From Thermoflexales bacterium (GTDB taxonomy: Bacteria > Chloroflexota > Anaerolineae > J036 > Brachytrichaceae), in assembly GCA_019694215.1 (NCBI GenBank), contig JAIBCK010000009.1, positions 1-53,560 on the forward strand: 53,560 nucleotides of DNA. The letters are read 5' to 3'. Every line of letters begins with the position of its first letter. The stretch's first letter is position 1. This document shows positions 34,880 through 43,252 of this stretch, piece by piece. Position numbers and translations under genes: made by a program. The notes beneath the pieces were generated by a model. The model ran no database searches and was not told where the DNA came from. It was given only the letters and a program-made list of their open reading frames with translations.

Positions 34880-36700
34880 GTGTTGACTCGGGTCAGGGTG
34901 CCGCGCCAAAAACGCCAATGGATTCAACGTCAGGGGGCCATCGCTGCGCTGGAGAACGCGCTCGATTATCCGCTGATCATGGTGATCGCGCCCGCCGGTT
35001 ATGGCAAGACGGCGTTGGCCGCGCAATATGCGGCGCTCAAATCGGGCAACGCTGCGTGGGTGGCGCTGAGTGAGGCCGAGCGTGAACCCGCCCAACTTGC
35101 CGCGCTCATCCAGGCGTCGCTGTTCGAGGCCCGGCCAAGCCTGCGCAACGAGGAGACCGGACCGGCCAGCAATGCCAATGGCCTGCTCGCGCTGCTGAGG
35201 CGGGCGGATGTCGGGCCACTCGTCATTCTGGTGGATGACTTTCAGCACATCGACGCCTCCGCCCCGGCTGTTGCATTACTGTATGAGCTCAGCCGCAGCC
35301 TGCCCGAGGGCGTCAACATCATCGCGCTGTCGCGCGTGGTGCCTGCGCAGTCGATCAACCCGCTCATCGCGCGGCAGCAGGCCACGGTCGTCGGGACACG
35401 CGCCCTGTGTTTCCAGGAGAACGAGACGCGCGAGGCCATCGCGCGTCTGCGCGGTATTTCACCCGGGGCGATTTCCGACAATGAGCTTGAGGTCATTCTG
35501 ACCGCAACCGAGGGCTGGCCAATGGGCGTGGCACTGCACGAACAATCCCGCGCCCTGGCCGCCGAGAGCGGCCCCGGCCAGGAACTGATCGACGAATATC
35601 TGACTGCGTCGGTCTTTGCCGGCACGCAGCCGGGCACCCTGGACTTCATGATGCGGGCCGCCGAAAGCGAGGCTTTCACCGAGGCGCGCGCGATCGCCCT
35701 GGGCGGGCAGGAAGCCGTCGATGCGTTGCGCGACGCACAACGCCAAAATCTCTTCCTCTCCGGGACGACTTCGGACGCCAAACCCAGTTCCCGCCTTCAC
35801 CCGTTGGTCCGGGCCTTCCTTCGACGCCAGTATCTCGCCCGCAACCCAGTTGCCCCCGAAGGCAGTGCGCAGGCTGCGGCCGCGCCGGGTGACGTCACGC
35901 CCATGCAGATCGACGTTAAGCCAGCGCCTGTTCGCATCGAGGCGCGGGCCTTTGGAATTGGGCGCGTGTGGCGCAATGGTGAGCTGCTCACCACCTCGCA
36001 GTGGGGCTACAACATCCCGCGCGAGTTGTTCTTCTTCATGTTGACGGCGCGCAGCAGCCTGCGCGAACGCGTGGGAGCCGTGTTCTGGCCCGAAGCCAGC
36101 ACGTCGGCCATGCAGCGCGGCTTTCACAACGCCAAGTTTGCGATCCGCAATGCGCTCAAGGAGCCGGCCATCCTGTATGCGGATGGCGTCTACACCATCA
36201 ACCCGGATATGGCGCTGATCTACGATGTGGGCGATTTCGAGCGCATGATTTCCGCGGCTGCGCGGGCAAACAACGACGAGGCGCTCAAGCTGCTGCTGGC
36301 CGCCGCCGAGCTTTACACCGACGACTTCCTGATCGATTCGTCGCTGGACTGGGCGCTCGAAGTGCGGCGACGGTTGGAGACCAAGTTTGTCCGTTGTTGC
36401 ATCGAAGCCGCGTCGATCGCCCTGCACAAGGGCCATCCCGAGCAGGTCTCCGAGCTGCTGACGCGGGCCTATTACCGCGACCGCACCCGCGAGGAGCTCG
36501 CCCGCGCGCTCATCCACGCCCACGCCATGATGGGCAACCGCACCGTTGCCCTTGACACCTACGCAGACCTGCAGAGCACGCTGCAACGTGAGCTGGGGAT
36601 CGCCCCGCAACCCGAGAGCGAGAGCCTGGCACAGCGGCTGAGGGCCGGGCAAAGCATCGCGTCGATGCTCCCACCCGCGCGCCGCGCCCCGACGCTCTAG
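34880..36700 (+). CDS. STAND NTPase - BTAD (SARP-like) regulator
   Basis: This 606-aa protein has an N-terminal MalT-like STAND ATPase with Walker A APAGYGKTAL (37-46) and Walker B LVILVDD (114-120). A winged-helix-like segment follows ('VRIEARAFGIGRVWRNGELL' then ELFFFMLT and 'LRERVGAVFWPEASTSAMQR'). The C-terminus is a bacterial transcriptional activator (BTAD) TPR-like domain ending 'LDTYADLQSTLQRELGIAPQ'. Such proteins act as ligand-gated activators. The target is unknown; the macroglobulin gene upstream and the DUF402-PncC gene 6 nt downstream are candidates. The start is GTG 34880; the next codon TTG is an alternative. There is no LuxR helix-turn-helix at the C-terminus. Confidence 0.85.
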   Translation: MLTRVRVPRQKRQWIQRQGAIAALENALDYPLIMVIAPAGYGKTALAAQYAALKSGNAAWVALSEAEREPAQLAALIQASLFEARPSLRNEETGPASNANGLLALLRRADVGPLVILVDDFQHIDASAPAVALLYELSRSLPEGVNIIALSRVVPAQSINPLIARQQATVVGTRALCFQENETREAIARLRGISPGAISDNELEVILTATEGWPMGVALHEQSRALAAESGPGQELIDEYLTASVFAGTQPGTLDFMMRAAESEAFTEARAIALGGQEAVDALRDAQRQNLFLSGTTSDAKPSSRLHPLVRAFLRRQYLARNPVAPEGSAQAAAAPGDVTPMQIDVKPAPVRIEARAFGIGRVWRNGELLTTSQWGYNIPRELFFFMLTARSSLRERVGAVFWPEASTSAMQRGFHNAKFAIRNALKEPAILYADGVYTINPDMALIYDVGDFERMISAAARANNDEALKLLLAAAELYTDDFLIDSSLDWALEVRRRLETKFVRCCIEAASIALHKGHPEQVSELLTRAYYRDRTREELARALIHAHAMMGNRTVALDTYADLQSTLQRELGIAPQPESESLAQRLRAGQSIASMLPPARRAPTL

Positions 36701-36706
36701 CGCACC

Positions 36707-37627
36707 ATGCTCATCCGCAAGCTCGACCCTCTCGGCCGCGAGCGCACACGCTACGAGGCCGAGCTGATCGAGGCCGTCGGTGAGCGCCGAACCGTGCGCG
36801 CAATCTGGCAACTGCCGGGCATGGCGCTCGGATATCTCAGCATCGAGACCGGCGACATCGTCATCGAGGATTTTTTCGAGGACCGCGGCTACAACGTCAT
36901 GGCCTTTCACGGCGCCGATGGCGCGCTCAAGGGCTGGTATGCCAATGTCACCCGCCCGGCGCGCTTTCACGACGCGGGCATCGACTGGGAGGACCTGATC
37001 CTCGATGCCTTCATGTCGCCCGACGGGGAGCTGCGCATCCTGGACGAGGAGGAGTTCGCCGAGCACCGCGCAAGCCTGGCCCCGGACGAAGCCGTGCAGG
37101 CGTTGCGCAGCCTCGACCTCGCCGTCACCGACCTTCGGGAGCGCTGGCGCGCCCTCGCCAATGATGCGATCGCCGCCGCCCTCACCGCGCGCGGTTGGAC
37201 GATTGGCACCGCGGAGTCCTGCACGGGCGGGCACATCGGCGACCTGTTGACCGACCGCAGCGGCTCGTCGGCCTATTTTCTGGGCGGGATCATCGCCTAC
37301 GCCAATGCGGTCAAACAGGCCCGCCTCGGTGTGCGCGCAGAGACGCTGGAGCGCCACGGGGCCGTGAGCGCGGAGACGGCCCTGGAAATGGTGCGCGGCG
37401 CGCGCGCGGCGCTGGGCGTCGATGTCGCTATCAGCGCGACGGGCATCGCCGGCCCGGGCGGTGGCACGCCCGAAAAGCCGGTTGGGCTGGTGTATCTCGG
37501 GCTGGCCACACCAACCGCGGAGCGCGTCGAACGCCACGTCTGGACGGGCGAACGCGTTGCCAACAAACACGCCAGCGCAGACGCCGCACTCGGCCTGCTG
37601 CTGCGTGCGTTGCGCGGCAACGCCTAG
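36707..37627 (+). CDS. DUF402 - CinA C-terminal (PncC) fusion
   Basis: In this 306-aa protein, residues about 1-130 match the DUF402 fold, whose studied members are nucleoside di/triphosphatases: 'ALGYLSIETGDIVIEDFFED', 'GWYANVTRPARFHDAGIDWE' and 'DLILDAFMSPDGELRILDEE'. Residues about 145-306 match the CinA C-terminal nicotinamide-nucleotide amidase, with AESCTGG, GGIIAYANAVK and 'ATGIAGPGGGTPEKPVGLVY'. PncC converts nicotinamide mononucleotide to nicotinate mononucleotide in NAD recycling. Frame and sequence are continuous across the junction, so this is a real fusion, not an overlap. I am not aware of this architecture. It starts 6 nt after the regulator. Confidence 0.88.
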   Translation: MLIRKLDPLGRERTRYEAELIEAVGERRTVRAIWQLPGMALGYLSIETGDIVIEDFFEDRGYNVMAFHGADGALKGWYANVTRPARFHDAGIDWEDLILDAFMSPDGELRILDEEEFAEHRASLAPDEAVQALRSLDLAVTDLRERWRALANDAIAAALTARGWTIGTAESCTGGHIGDLLTDRSGSSAYFLGGIIAYANAVKQARLGVRAETLERHGAVSAETALEMVRGARAALGVDVAISATGIAGPGGGTPEKPVGLVYLGLATPTAERVERHVWTGERVANKHASADAALGLLLRALRGNA

Positions 37628-37634
37628 CCACGCG

Positions 37635-37640
37635 TACAAT
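37635..37640 (+). promoter_or_regulatory. -10 of DUF4013 gene (leaderless)
   Basis: TACAAT ends 7 nt before the ATG at 37648. Confidence 0.55.
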
Positions 37641-37647
37641 CGGGGGC

Positions 37648-38391
37648 ATGTTGGACCTCGATCGCGCCTACCGCTACCTTCGCTCTGATCCTCAGTGGCT
37701 GAACCGCGTCATCATCGGGACGCTGATCAGCATGGTGCCCATACTCAACTTCGCCGTGTTGGGCTATCAGCTCGAGGTGGCCCGCCGCGCGCGGGACAAC
37801 GCTGATGGCAGCCTGCCCACCTGGGACGACTTCGGCGGCTACATCGGCCGCGGGGCAAAGGTCTTCGTGGCCAACCTGGTTTTCTCACTGCCGGTCATCA
37901 TTGGCCTGATCGTGATAGTCCTGGCGTTCTACCTCCCATTGATCGCGGGCCTGGTATCGGCAAGCACCGCCACCAGCGCGCGCGCCAGCAGCGAATTGGC
38001 ACAGCGAATGACCAATCAACTGTTGGTGAGCTATGGACTTGCCGGCTGCGTGTGGCTGCCCCTGACCCTTTACATGTCCGTGCCAAGAATTCTCGCGCCG
38101 GCATCCTTCATTCAGATCCTAAACCACGACACGATCGGCGCTGGGCTGCGGGTGAGGGAGATGATTGCGCTGATCAAGGCGCGGCCCGGCACATTTCTCG
38201 GCCTGGTGGCGCTTACGACGGGCGCCGGCGCTGTGTATGCCTCCGCGGCGATCTTTAGCCCGCTCCTTCTCTTCTTCATGATGGCGGCCACCATCATTCT
38301 CGGACACCTGTATGGTCAGGCCGCGCGGCCCGTCGCGCCGCAGCCCCAACCGATGGTGACGTCGCACGTCCCGCCGCCGCCACAAGCGTAG
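37648..38391 (+). CDS. DUF4013 family membrane protein
   Basis: This 247-aa protein has the DUF4013 pattern: N-terminal 'LDRAYRYLRSDPQWLNRVII', then PILNFAVLGYQLEVARR, the 'GSLPTWDDFGGYIGRGAKVF' signature and several membrane segments. A Pro/Gln-rich cytoplasmic tail (APQPQPMVTSHVPPPPQA) follows. The function of the family is unknown. The ATG at 37648 is supported by the homology start and the TACAAT box 7 nt upstream. The stop codon directly abuts the ATG of the methyltransferase. Confidence 0.87.
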   Translation: MLDLDRAYRYLRSDPQWLNRVIIGTLISMVPILNFAVLGYQLEVARRARDNADGSLPTWDDFGGYIGRGAKVFVANLVFSLPVIIGLIVIVLAFYLPLIAGLVSASTATSARASSELAQRMTNQLLVSYGLAGCVWLPLTLYMSVPRILAPASFIQILNHDTIGAGLRVREMIALIKARPGTFLGLVALTTGAGAVYASAAIFSPLLLFFMMAATIILGHLYGQAARPVAPQPQPMVTSHVPPPPQA

Positions 38392-39525
38392 ATGTCGGCT
38401 GCGCCCGCTGCGCCGCGCCTGCACCGCGGCGCCTTCTGGACGGCCAGCCAGCGCCAGGCCAGCAGCCTGCACGAGATTTCGTATCGCGCCTGCTTCAAAC
38501 CGCAGCTGCCGCGCTTCTTCATCACGCGCCTCAGCCAGCCCGGGGATCGGGTGCTCGATCCCTTCAGCGGTCGCGGGACCACGGCGCTGGAGGCGGCGCT
38601 GCTCGGGCGGCGCGTGATCGCCAACGATGCCAACCCGCTCAGCGCGCGGCTGTGCGCGCCGCGCTTTGACCCACCCACGCTGGAGGCGGTTGCAGATCGG
38701 CTCGCCACGTTGGTCGGCGCGCCGGCCGGCGCGCTGGATGGCCTCGACCTGTCGATGTTCTATCACCCGGACACCGAGGCCGCCCTGCGCCGGTTGCGCG
38801 ATGCGCTCGGCGACGATGGCGTGGATGCCTGGATCCGCATGGTGGCCACCAACCGCCTGAGCGGACACTCGCCGGGCTTCTTTTCGGTCTACAGCCTGCC
38901 GCCCAACCAGGCCGTCCGCCCCGAGCAACAGCGCCGGATCAACGCCCGCCTCGGCCAGACTCCGCCCTTCCGCGATACCGGCGCGCTGATCCTGACCAAG
39001 ACGCGCAGCCTGCTGCGCAACCTCAGCGTTGAACAACGGACGACGCTCAGCCATGCCCGGCGTGATGCGCGCTTTCTGACCGGCGACGCGCGGGCGCTGC
39101 GCGGCGTCGGCTCCGGCAGCGTCGCCCTGACGGTGACCTCGCCGCCCTTCCTCGATGTCGTCGACTACGCCGGCGACAACTGGCTGCGCTGCTGGTTCAA
39201 TCACCTCGACGCCGAGGCGATTGGCCGGGACCTGAGCGTGCCGCGCTCGCTGGCTGTCTGGTCGGAGGTGATGGGCGATACCCTGCGCGAGCTTAAGCGC
39301 GTGACGCGGCCCGGCGGTCACATCGCCTTCGAGGTCGGCGAGGTGCGCCGCGGCGAGCTGCGGCTGGAGGAGGTCGTGCGACCGCTCGGCGAGCGCCTCG
39401 GCCTGCGCACCATCGGCGTGTGGATCAACACGCAACGTTTTACAAAGACGTCCGCCATCTGGGGCGTCAGCAACAACCGGCGCGGCACCAACACCAACCG
39501 CGTCGTCGTCTTTCAAAAACCATGA
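38392..39525 (+). CDS. DNA methyltransferase (N4-cytosine / N6-adenine), orphan
   Basis: This 377-aa protein has the S-adenosylmethionine site VLDPFSGRGTTALEAAL (motif I, 56-60 core) ahead of the catalytic TSPPFLD (motif IV, 249-253), separated by about 190 residues that probably hold the target-recognition region (alpha-class order). C-terminal 'WSEVMGDTLRELKRVTRPGG' fits the family. No restriction enzyme or repair nuclease lies nearby, so it is probably a solitary regulatory or housekeeping methylase; a TRM11-like RNA methylase is a less likely alternative. It starts immediately after the DUF4013 stop and overlaps lysA by 4 nt (ATGA). Confidence 0.82.
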   Translation: MSAAPAAPRLHRGAFWTASQRQASSLHEISYRACFKPQLPRFFITRLSQPGDRVLDPFSGRGTTALEAALLGRRVIANDANPLSARLCAPRFDPPTLEAVADRLATLVGAPAGALDGLDLSMFYHPDTEAALRRLRDALGDDGVDAWIRMVATNRLSGHSPGFFSVYSLPPNQAVRPEQQRRINARLGQTPPFRDTGALILTKTRSLLRNLSVEQRTTLSHARRDARFLTGDARALRGVGSGSVALTVTSPPFLDVVDYAGDNWLRCWFNHLDAEAIGRDLSVPRSLAVWSEVMGDTLRELKRVTRPGGHIAFEVGEVRRGELRLEEVVRPLGERLGLRTIGVWINTQRFTKTSAIWGVSNNRRGTNTNRVVVFQKP

Positions 39526-40730
39526 ACACAAGCCTGCTTCACGAGATCGCCGAACGGGTCGGCACCCCCTGCTACGTCTACGACGCCGATCGCATCCGCG
39601 CCAATTACCACGCCCTCGCAAGCGCCTTCCCGGGCGCGGGCAAGCCGGTGATTCATTTCGCCGTCAAGGCCAACGGCAACCTCAGCGTGCTGCGTCTGCT
39701 GCGGGAGCTGGGCGCGGGCTTCGATGTCGTCAGCGGCGGCGAGATGCACCGCGCGCTGCGCGCCGGCGCGCGCCCGGAGAGCATCGTCTTCGCCGGCGTG
39801 GGCAAGACCGACGCCGAGCTGGTGGACGCACTCGCGCATGGCATCGGTTGGATCAATGTCGAGAGCGCGCAGGAGCTGCGCGTGTTGAGCGACCTCGCCG
39901 TCGCGCATGGGCGGGTGCAGCGCGTCGCGCTGCGCCTGAACCCCGGCGTCGACCCGCACACGCACGACTACATGAGCACGGGCAAGAGCGGCACCAAGTT
40001 CGGCGTGGAACCGGCGACCGCGCTCGACCTGATCGCGCGGCGACGTGCGTTTCCGGGGGTGGCCATCGAGGGCGTGCACTTCCACATTGGGAGCATGGTG
40101 TTCGAGCCGGAGCCGTATCTGGCCGCGCTGGACGTGGCGCTGGATGTCATCACGCGCGCGCGGGCGATGGGCGCCGAAGTCGACAGCCTGGACATGGGCG
40201 GCGGCTTTGGCATCCCGTATACCGCGGATCAGGTGGCGGCCCCGGTGGCGGCGATGGCCGCCGCGCTGCTGCCGCGTATTCGCGCCGCTCAAATCGATCT
40301 GCACCTGGAACCCGGGCGTTTCCTGGTGGCGGACGCGGGCGTGCTGCTCACGCGCGTGCTCTACACAAAACAGAGCGGCGGCACCGATTACGTCATCGTC
40401 GACGCGGCGATGAACGACTTGATCCGCCCGGCGTTGTACGGCGCCACGCATCAACCCGCGCCGCTCGATCCGCCGACCACGACGGAACGTCGCGCCGTCG
40501 AGCTGGTCGGCCCGGTGTGCGAGTCGGGGGATTTTCTGGCGCACAGCGCATCACTCCCGCCCCTGACGCGGGGGCAACTGTTAACAATTGCCAACGCAGG
40601 CGCCTATGGGATGAGCATGGCCTCCAACTACAACACGCGCCCGCGGGGCGCGGAAGTGATGGTCGAGGGCGGTGCCTGGCGCGTCATTCGGCCGCGCGAG
40701 ACGCTCGATCACCTCATGGCGGGCGAATAA
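39522..40730 (+). CDS. lysA: diaminopimelate decarboxylase
   Basis: This 402-aa, fold-type III PLP enzyme makes lysine from meso-diaminopimelate. 'HFAVKANGNLSVLRLLRELG' holds the PLP lysine, GAGFDVVSGGEM follows, then GVHFHIGS, 'DMGGGFGIPY', EPGRFLVADAG and 'VGPVCESGDFLA' (the catalytic cysteine motif CESGD). The start is the ATG at 39522, overlapping the methyltransferase stop; the longer frame adds non-homologous residues. With hom it represents two branches of the aspartate family. No lysine riboswitch is visible upstream, as expected for an internal operon position. Confidence 0.95.
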   Translation: MNTSLLHEIAERVGTPCYVYDADRIRANYHALASAFPGAGKPVIHFAVKANGNLSVLRLLRELGAGFDVVSGGEMHRALRAGARPESIVFAGVGKTDAELVDALAHGIGWINVESAQELRVLSDLAVAHGRVQRVALRLNPGVDPHTHDYMSTGKSGTKFGVEPATALDLIARRRAFPGVAIEGVHFHIGSMVFEPEPYLAALDVALDVITRARAMGAEVDSLDMGGGFGIPYTADQVAAPVAAMAAALLPRIRAAQIDLHLEPGRFLVADAGVLLTRVLYTKQSGGTDYVIVDAAMNDLIRPALYGATHQPAPLDPPTTTERRAVELVGPVCESGDFLAHSASLPPLTRGQLLTIANAGAYGMSMASNYNTRPRGAEVMVEGGAWRVIRPRETLDHLMAGE

Positions 40731-40737
40731 CGTGAGA

Positions 40738-40765
40738 TTGCAAAACCAAGTTATGGCGGTAGAAT
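40738..40765 (+). promoter_or_regulatory. sigma70-type promoter of sugar ABC operon
   Basis: -35 TTGCAA (40738-40743), 16-nt spacer, -10 TAGAAT (40760-40765). It starts 7 nt after the lysA stop. This is the clearest two-box promoter in the window; the leader is about 70 nt. Confidence 0.65.
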
Positions 40766-40777
40766 ATTCGTGTCCAC

Positions 40778-40794
40778 GGCCCCTCCGCGGGGCC
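40778..40794 (+). promoter_or_regulatory. leader hairpin upstream of binding-protein gene
   Basis: GGCCCC (40778-40783) pairs with GGGGCC (40789-40794) over a 5-nt loop, just after the predicted transcription start. It could protect the 5' end or terminate lysA readthrough. Confidence 0.4.
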
Positions 40795-40843
40795 ACAACC
40801 ACCCTGCAGATGTGAGTTCGCAAGACACACACAAGGAGTCAAT

Positions 40844-42244
40844 ATGAAGTCCAAGAAGACGCTGCCGAATCTGTCGCGGCGCAAGTTCCTGGTCTTGTCC
40901 GGCCAGGGCGCTGCGGCAGTGGCACTCGCCAGTTGTGCAGGCGGCGCTGCGCCGGCAGCCACCAGCAAGCCGGCAGCGACCACGGCCCCGGCGGCGCCAC
41001 CCAAGGCCTCGGGCAAGGTGGAATTCCTCGCCTGGGGGGACAGCGGCGACCTCGCGGCATGGGAGAAGTTGCAGAAGTCATATGCCGCCAAGAACCCGGA
41101 TGTCACGCTGACGGTCACGCCGATCGCAGATCCGAACAACAACTTCTATCCCAAGCTGCAGACCGCGATCGCCGGTGGCGCGCCGCCGCAGGTGGCTTCG
41201 TTCCAGGGCTGGGAGTGGCAGGTCTACGCCGACAAGAACGCGCTCGCGCCGATCGACGATTTGATCAAGCGCGACAAGAGCGAGGCGGCCTTCCCCGATC
41301 TCAAGTCGCTGAACGACAGCACGCTGCGCAAGGGCAAGCGCTACCTCATCCCGCTTCAGCTGGCCACGATGGTGATGTACTACGCAAAGAAGCCCTTCAC
41401 CGAGGCGGGGGTTCCCTTCCCCACCAACGACTGGACTTTCGAGCAGTTCCAGGACATCGCCAAGAAGCTGACCAACCCCTCCAAGAAGATGTGGGGCTAT
41501 CAGCCGAACAACGCCTGGTTCCGAGACATCCACTGGATCCGCGGCACAGGCAAGGCCGAGTTTGACAGCGTCATGGACCCGAAGAAGGCGATGTTCAACC
41601 AGCCCGAGATCGCCAACATCCTGCAGACCGTCGTCGTCGACATGGCCTACAAGGACAAGACCGCGCCGACCGCCGCGGACATGACTGGCAACGCCAACCA
41701 GATCCAGACCGGCAACTGCGCGATGAAGTATGACGGTCCGTGGTGGTTCACCTCGATGAACAGCCAGAAGCTGCGCGACGAGGGCAAGAACGTCGAATTC
41801 GACGTGGTGCTCATGCCGAAGCAGGCCGATGGCAGCCGCCCGCACCGCGGCTGGGCCGAGGGCGTGGCCGTGCTCAAGAGCAACAACATCGAGGGCGGTT
41901 GGTCACTCGCCAACTTCCTCGGCGGCGAAGAGGGCCAGAAGACCTACTCCGAGTCGACCGGGCGCATCCCGTCCATCCAGAAGCTGGTTCAGGACTGGTG
42001 GATCCCGACCGTCGCCAAGGCGGGCTTTGGCTGCAACAACGCCCAGGCCTTCATCGACGCGAACAAGAACACGCAGCTCGACGTCGTGAGCGGCATCCCG
42101 CGCTCGAAGATGTGGGCCGAGATCGTCAAGCCCGCGGGCTGGGACCCCATGGTCGCCGGCACGAAGAAGGCCAGCGACGTGCTCGCCGACGTCGACGCCA
42201 AGCTCACCAAGGCCCTGGACGAGTACTGGGCCGCCAACAAGTAA
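40844..42244 (+). CDS. ABC sugar-binding lipoprotein (family 1, Tat-type signal)
   Basis: This 466-aa binding protein has a twin-arginine signal (SRRKFLVLSG, R12-R13) with lipobox LASC ending at C31. A Pro/Ala linker and a family 1 extracellular solute-binding fold follow: 'FLAWGDSGDLAAWEKLQKSY', 'PPQVASFQGWEWQVYADKNA', GNCAMKYDGPWWF and the hinge region GRIPSIQ. It delivers an oligosaccharide or similar ligand to the two permeases that follow; which sugar is not readable. A good Shine-Dalgarno (aaggag) precedes the ATG. A hairpin separates it from the permeases, consistent with higher binding-protein output. Confidence 0.93.
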   Translation: MKSKKTLPNLSRRKFLVLSGQGAAAVALASCAGGAAPAATSKPAATTAPAAPPKASGKVEFLAWGDSGDLAAWEKLQKSYAAKNPDVTLTVTPIADPNNNFYPKLQTAIAGGAPPQVASFQGWEWQVYADKNALAPIDDLIKRDKSEAAFPDLKSLNDSTLRKGKRYLIPLQLATMVMYYAKKPFTEAGVPFPTNDWTFEQFQDIAKKLTNPSKKMWGYQPNNAWFRDIHWIRGTGKAEFDSVMDPKKAMFNQPEIANILQTVVVDMAYKDKTAPTAADMTGNANQIQTGNCAMKYDGPWWFTSMNSQKLRDEGKNVEFDVVLMPKQADGSRPHRGWAEGVAVLKSNNIEGGWSLANFLGGEEGQKTYSESTGRIPSIQKLVQDWWIPTVAKAGFGCNNAQAFIDANKNTQLDVVSGIPRSKMWAEIVKPAGWDPMVAGTKKASDVLADVDAKLTKALDEYWAANK

Positions 42245-42291
42245 TTCCGGGACGGTTCCTGCGAATACAGGGACCGTCGTGACCTTCCAAC

Positions 42292-42320
42292 CAAAGGGGG
42301 CGCATCCAGCGCCCCCTTTG
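42292..42320 (+). terminator. intercistronic hairpin, binding protein / permease
   Basis: A perfect 12-bp stem (42292-42303 with 42309-42320) encloses a 5-nt loop, with only a short T-run. A weaker pairing (GACGGT/ACCGTC) lies just before it. This is the position where partial terminators or 3' stabilisers raise binding-protein levels over permeases, as in mal-type operons. Confidence 0.65.
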
Positions 42321-42331
42321 ACCATCTGCAT

Positions 42332-43252
42332 ATGGGTTCAGCAAAGGCCACGTTTCGCCCCATGCTCCGCAGACCCAGCCGCGCCGAGTTGCGCCAGTGG
42401 CTGGACGGCTACCTCTTCGCGCTCCCCTTCCTGATCGGCTTCATCGTCTTCTTTCTCTTTCCCATGGTCTATTCGGCCTGGCTGGCCTTTCAGAAATGGG
42501 ACCTGATCGGATCCCCCGAGTTCGTCGGCCTGAAGAACATCACGCGCGCGCTGAGCGACGAGCTGGCCACAAAGAGCCTCTACAACAGCGCGTATTACAC
42601 CGTCATCGCCGTTCCGCTCCAGCTCATCCTCGCCTTTCTCATCGCGCTCGCATTGACGCAGAACATCAAGTTCAAGGCGCTCTACCGGGCCGGTTTCTAC
42701 ATGCCCATCATCATCCCCGTCGTCGCAACGGCCGTGGTGTGGCAGCGCGTCTTTCACCCGGACTCGGGCATCATCAACAACCTGCTCGCCATCTTCGGGG
42801 TCCCCGCCCAACGCTGGCTGTCAGATCCTGACATGTCCAAGCCCGCCTTCATCTTCATGTCGCTGTGGAGCATCGGCCGCATGATGGTGATCTTCATTGC
42901 CGGGCTGGGCAACATCCCGACCTCGCTGCTCGAGGCGGCTTCGATCGACGGGGCCGGCAAACTGCGCCAGACGCTCTCGATCACGGTCCCGCTGATGACG
43001 CCGCTCATCCTCTACAACTCGATCATCGCGCTGATCAACTCCTTTCAGACCTGGGTGCCGGCGGACATCATGACCGAGGGCGGGCCGGAGAACTCGACAC
43101 TGTTCGTTGTGCTGAACATCTACCGGCAGGGCTTCAAGTTCTTCAACATGGGCTACGCCAGCGCCCTCGCCTGGGAGCTGTTTGCCATCGTGATGGGCCT
43201 GACGCTGGTGCAATTCATCAGCTCGCGCAAGTGGGTGTATTACGAGCAATGA
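42332..43252 (+). CDS. ABC sugar transporter permease 1 (MalF/UgpA-like)
   Basis: This 306-aa inner-membrane protein has six membrane segments, starting 'LFALPFLIGFIVFFLFPMVY'. The EAA loop that contacts the ATPase reads 'EAASIDGAGKLRQTLSITVP'. It pairs with the next permease. No clear ribosome site precedes the ATG at 42332; a second ATG at 42362 would cut ten residues. The stop overlaps the next start (ATGA). Confidence 0.92.
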   Translation: MGSAKATFRPMLRRPSRAELRQWLDGYLFALPFLIGFIVFFLFPMVYSAWLAFQKWDLIGSPEFVGLKNITRALSDELATKSLYNSAYYTVIAVPLQLILAFLIALALTQNIKFKALYRAGFYMPIIIPVVATAVVWQRVFHPDSGIINNLLAIFGVPAQRWLSDPDMSKPAFIFMSLWSIGRMMVIFIAGLGNIPTSLLEAASIDGAGKLRQTLSITVPLMTPLILYNSIIALINSFQTWVPADIMTEGGPENSTLFVVLNIYRQGFKFFNMGYASALAWELFAIVMGLTLVQFISSRKWVYYEQ

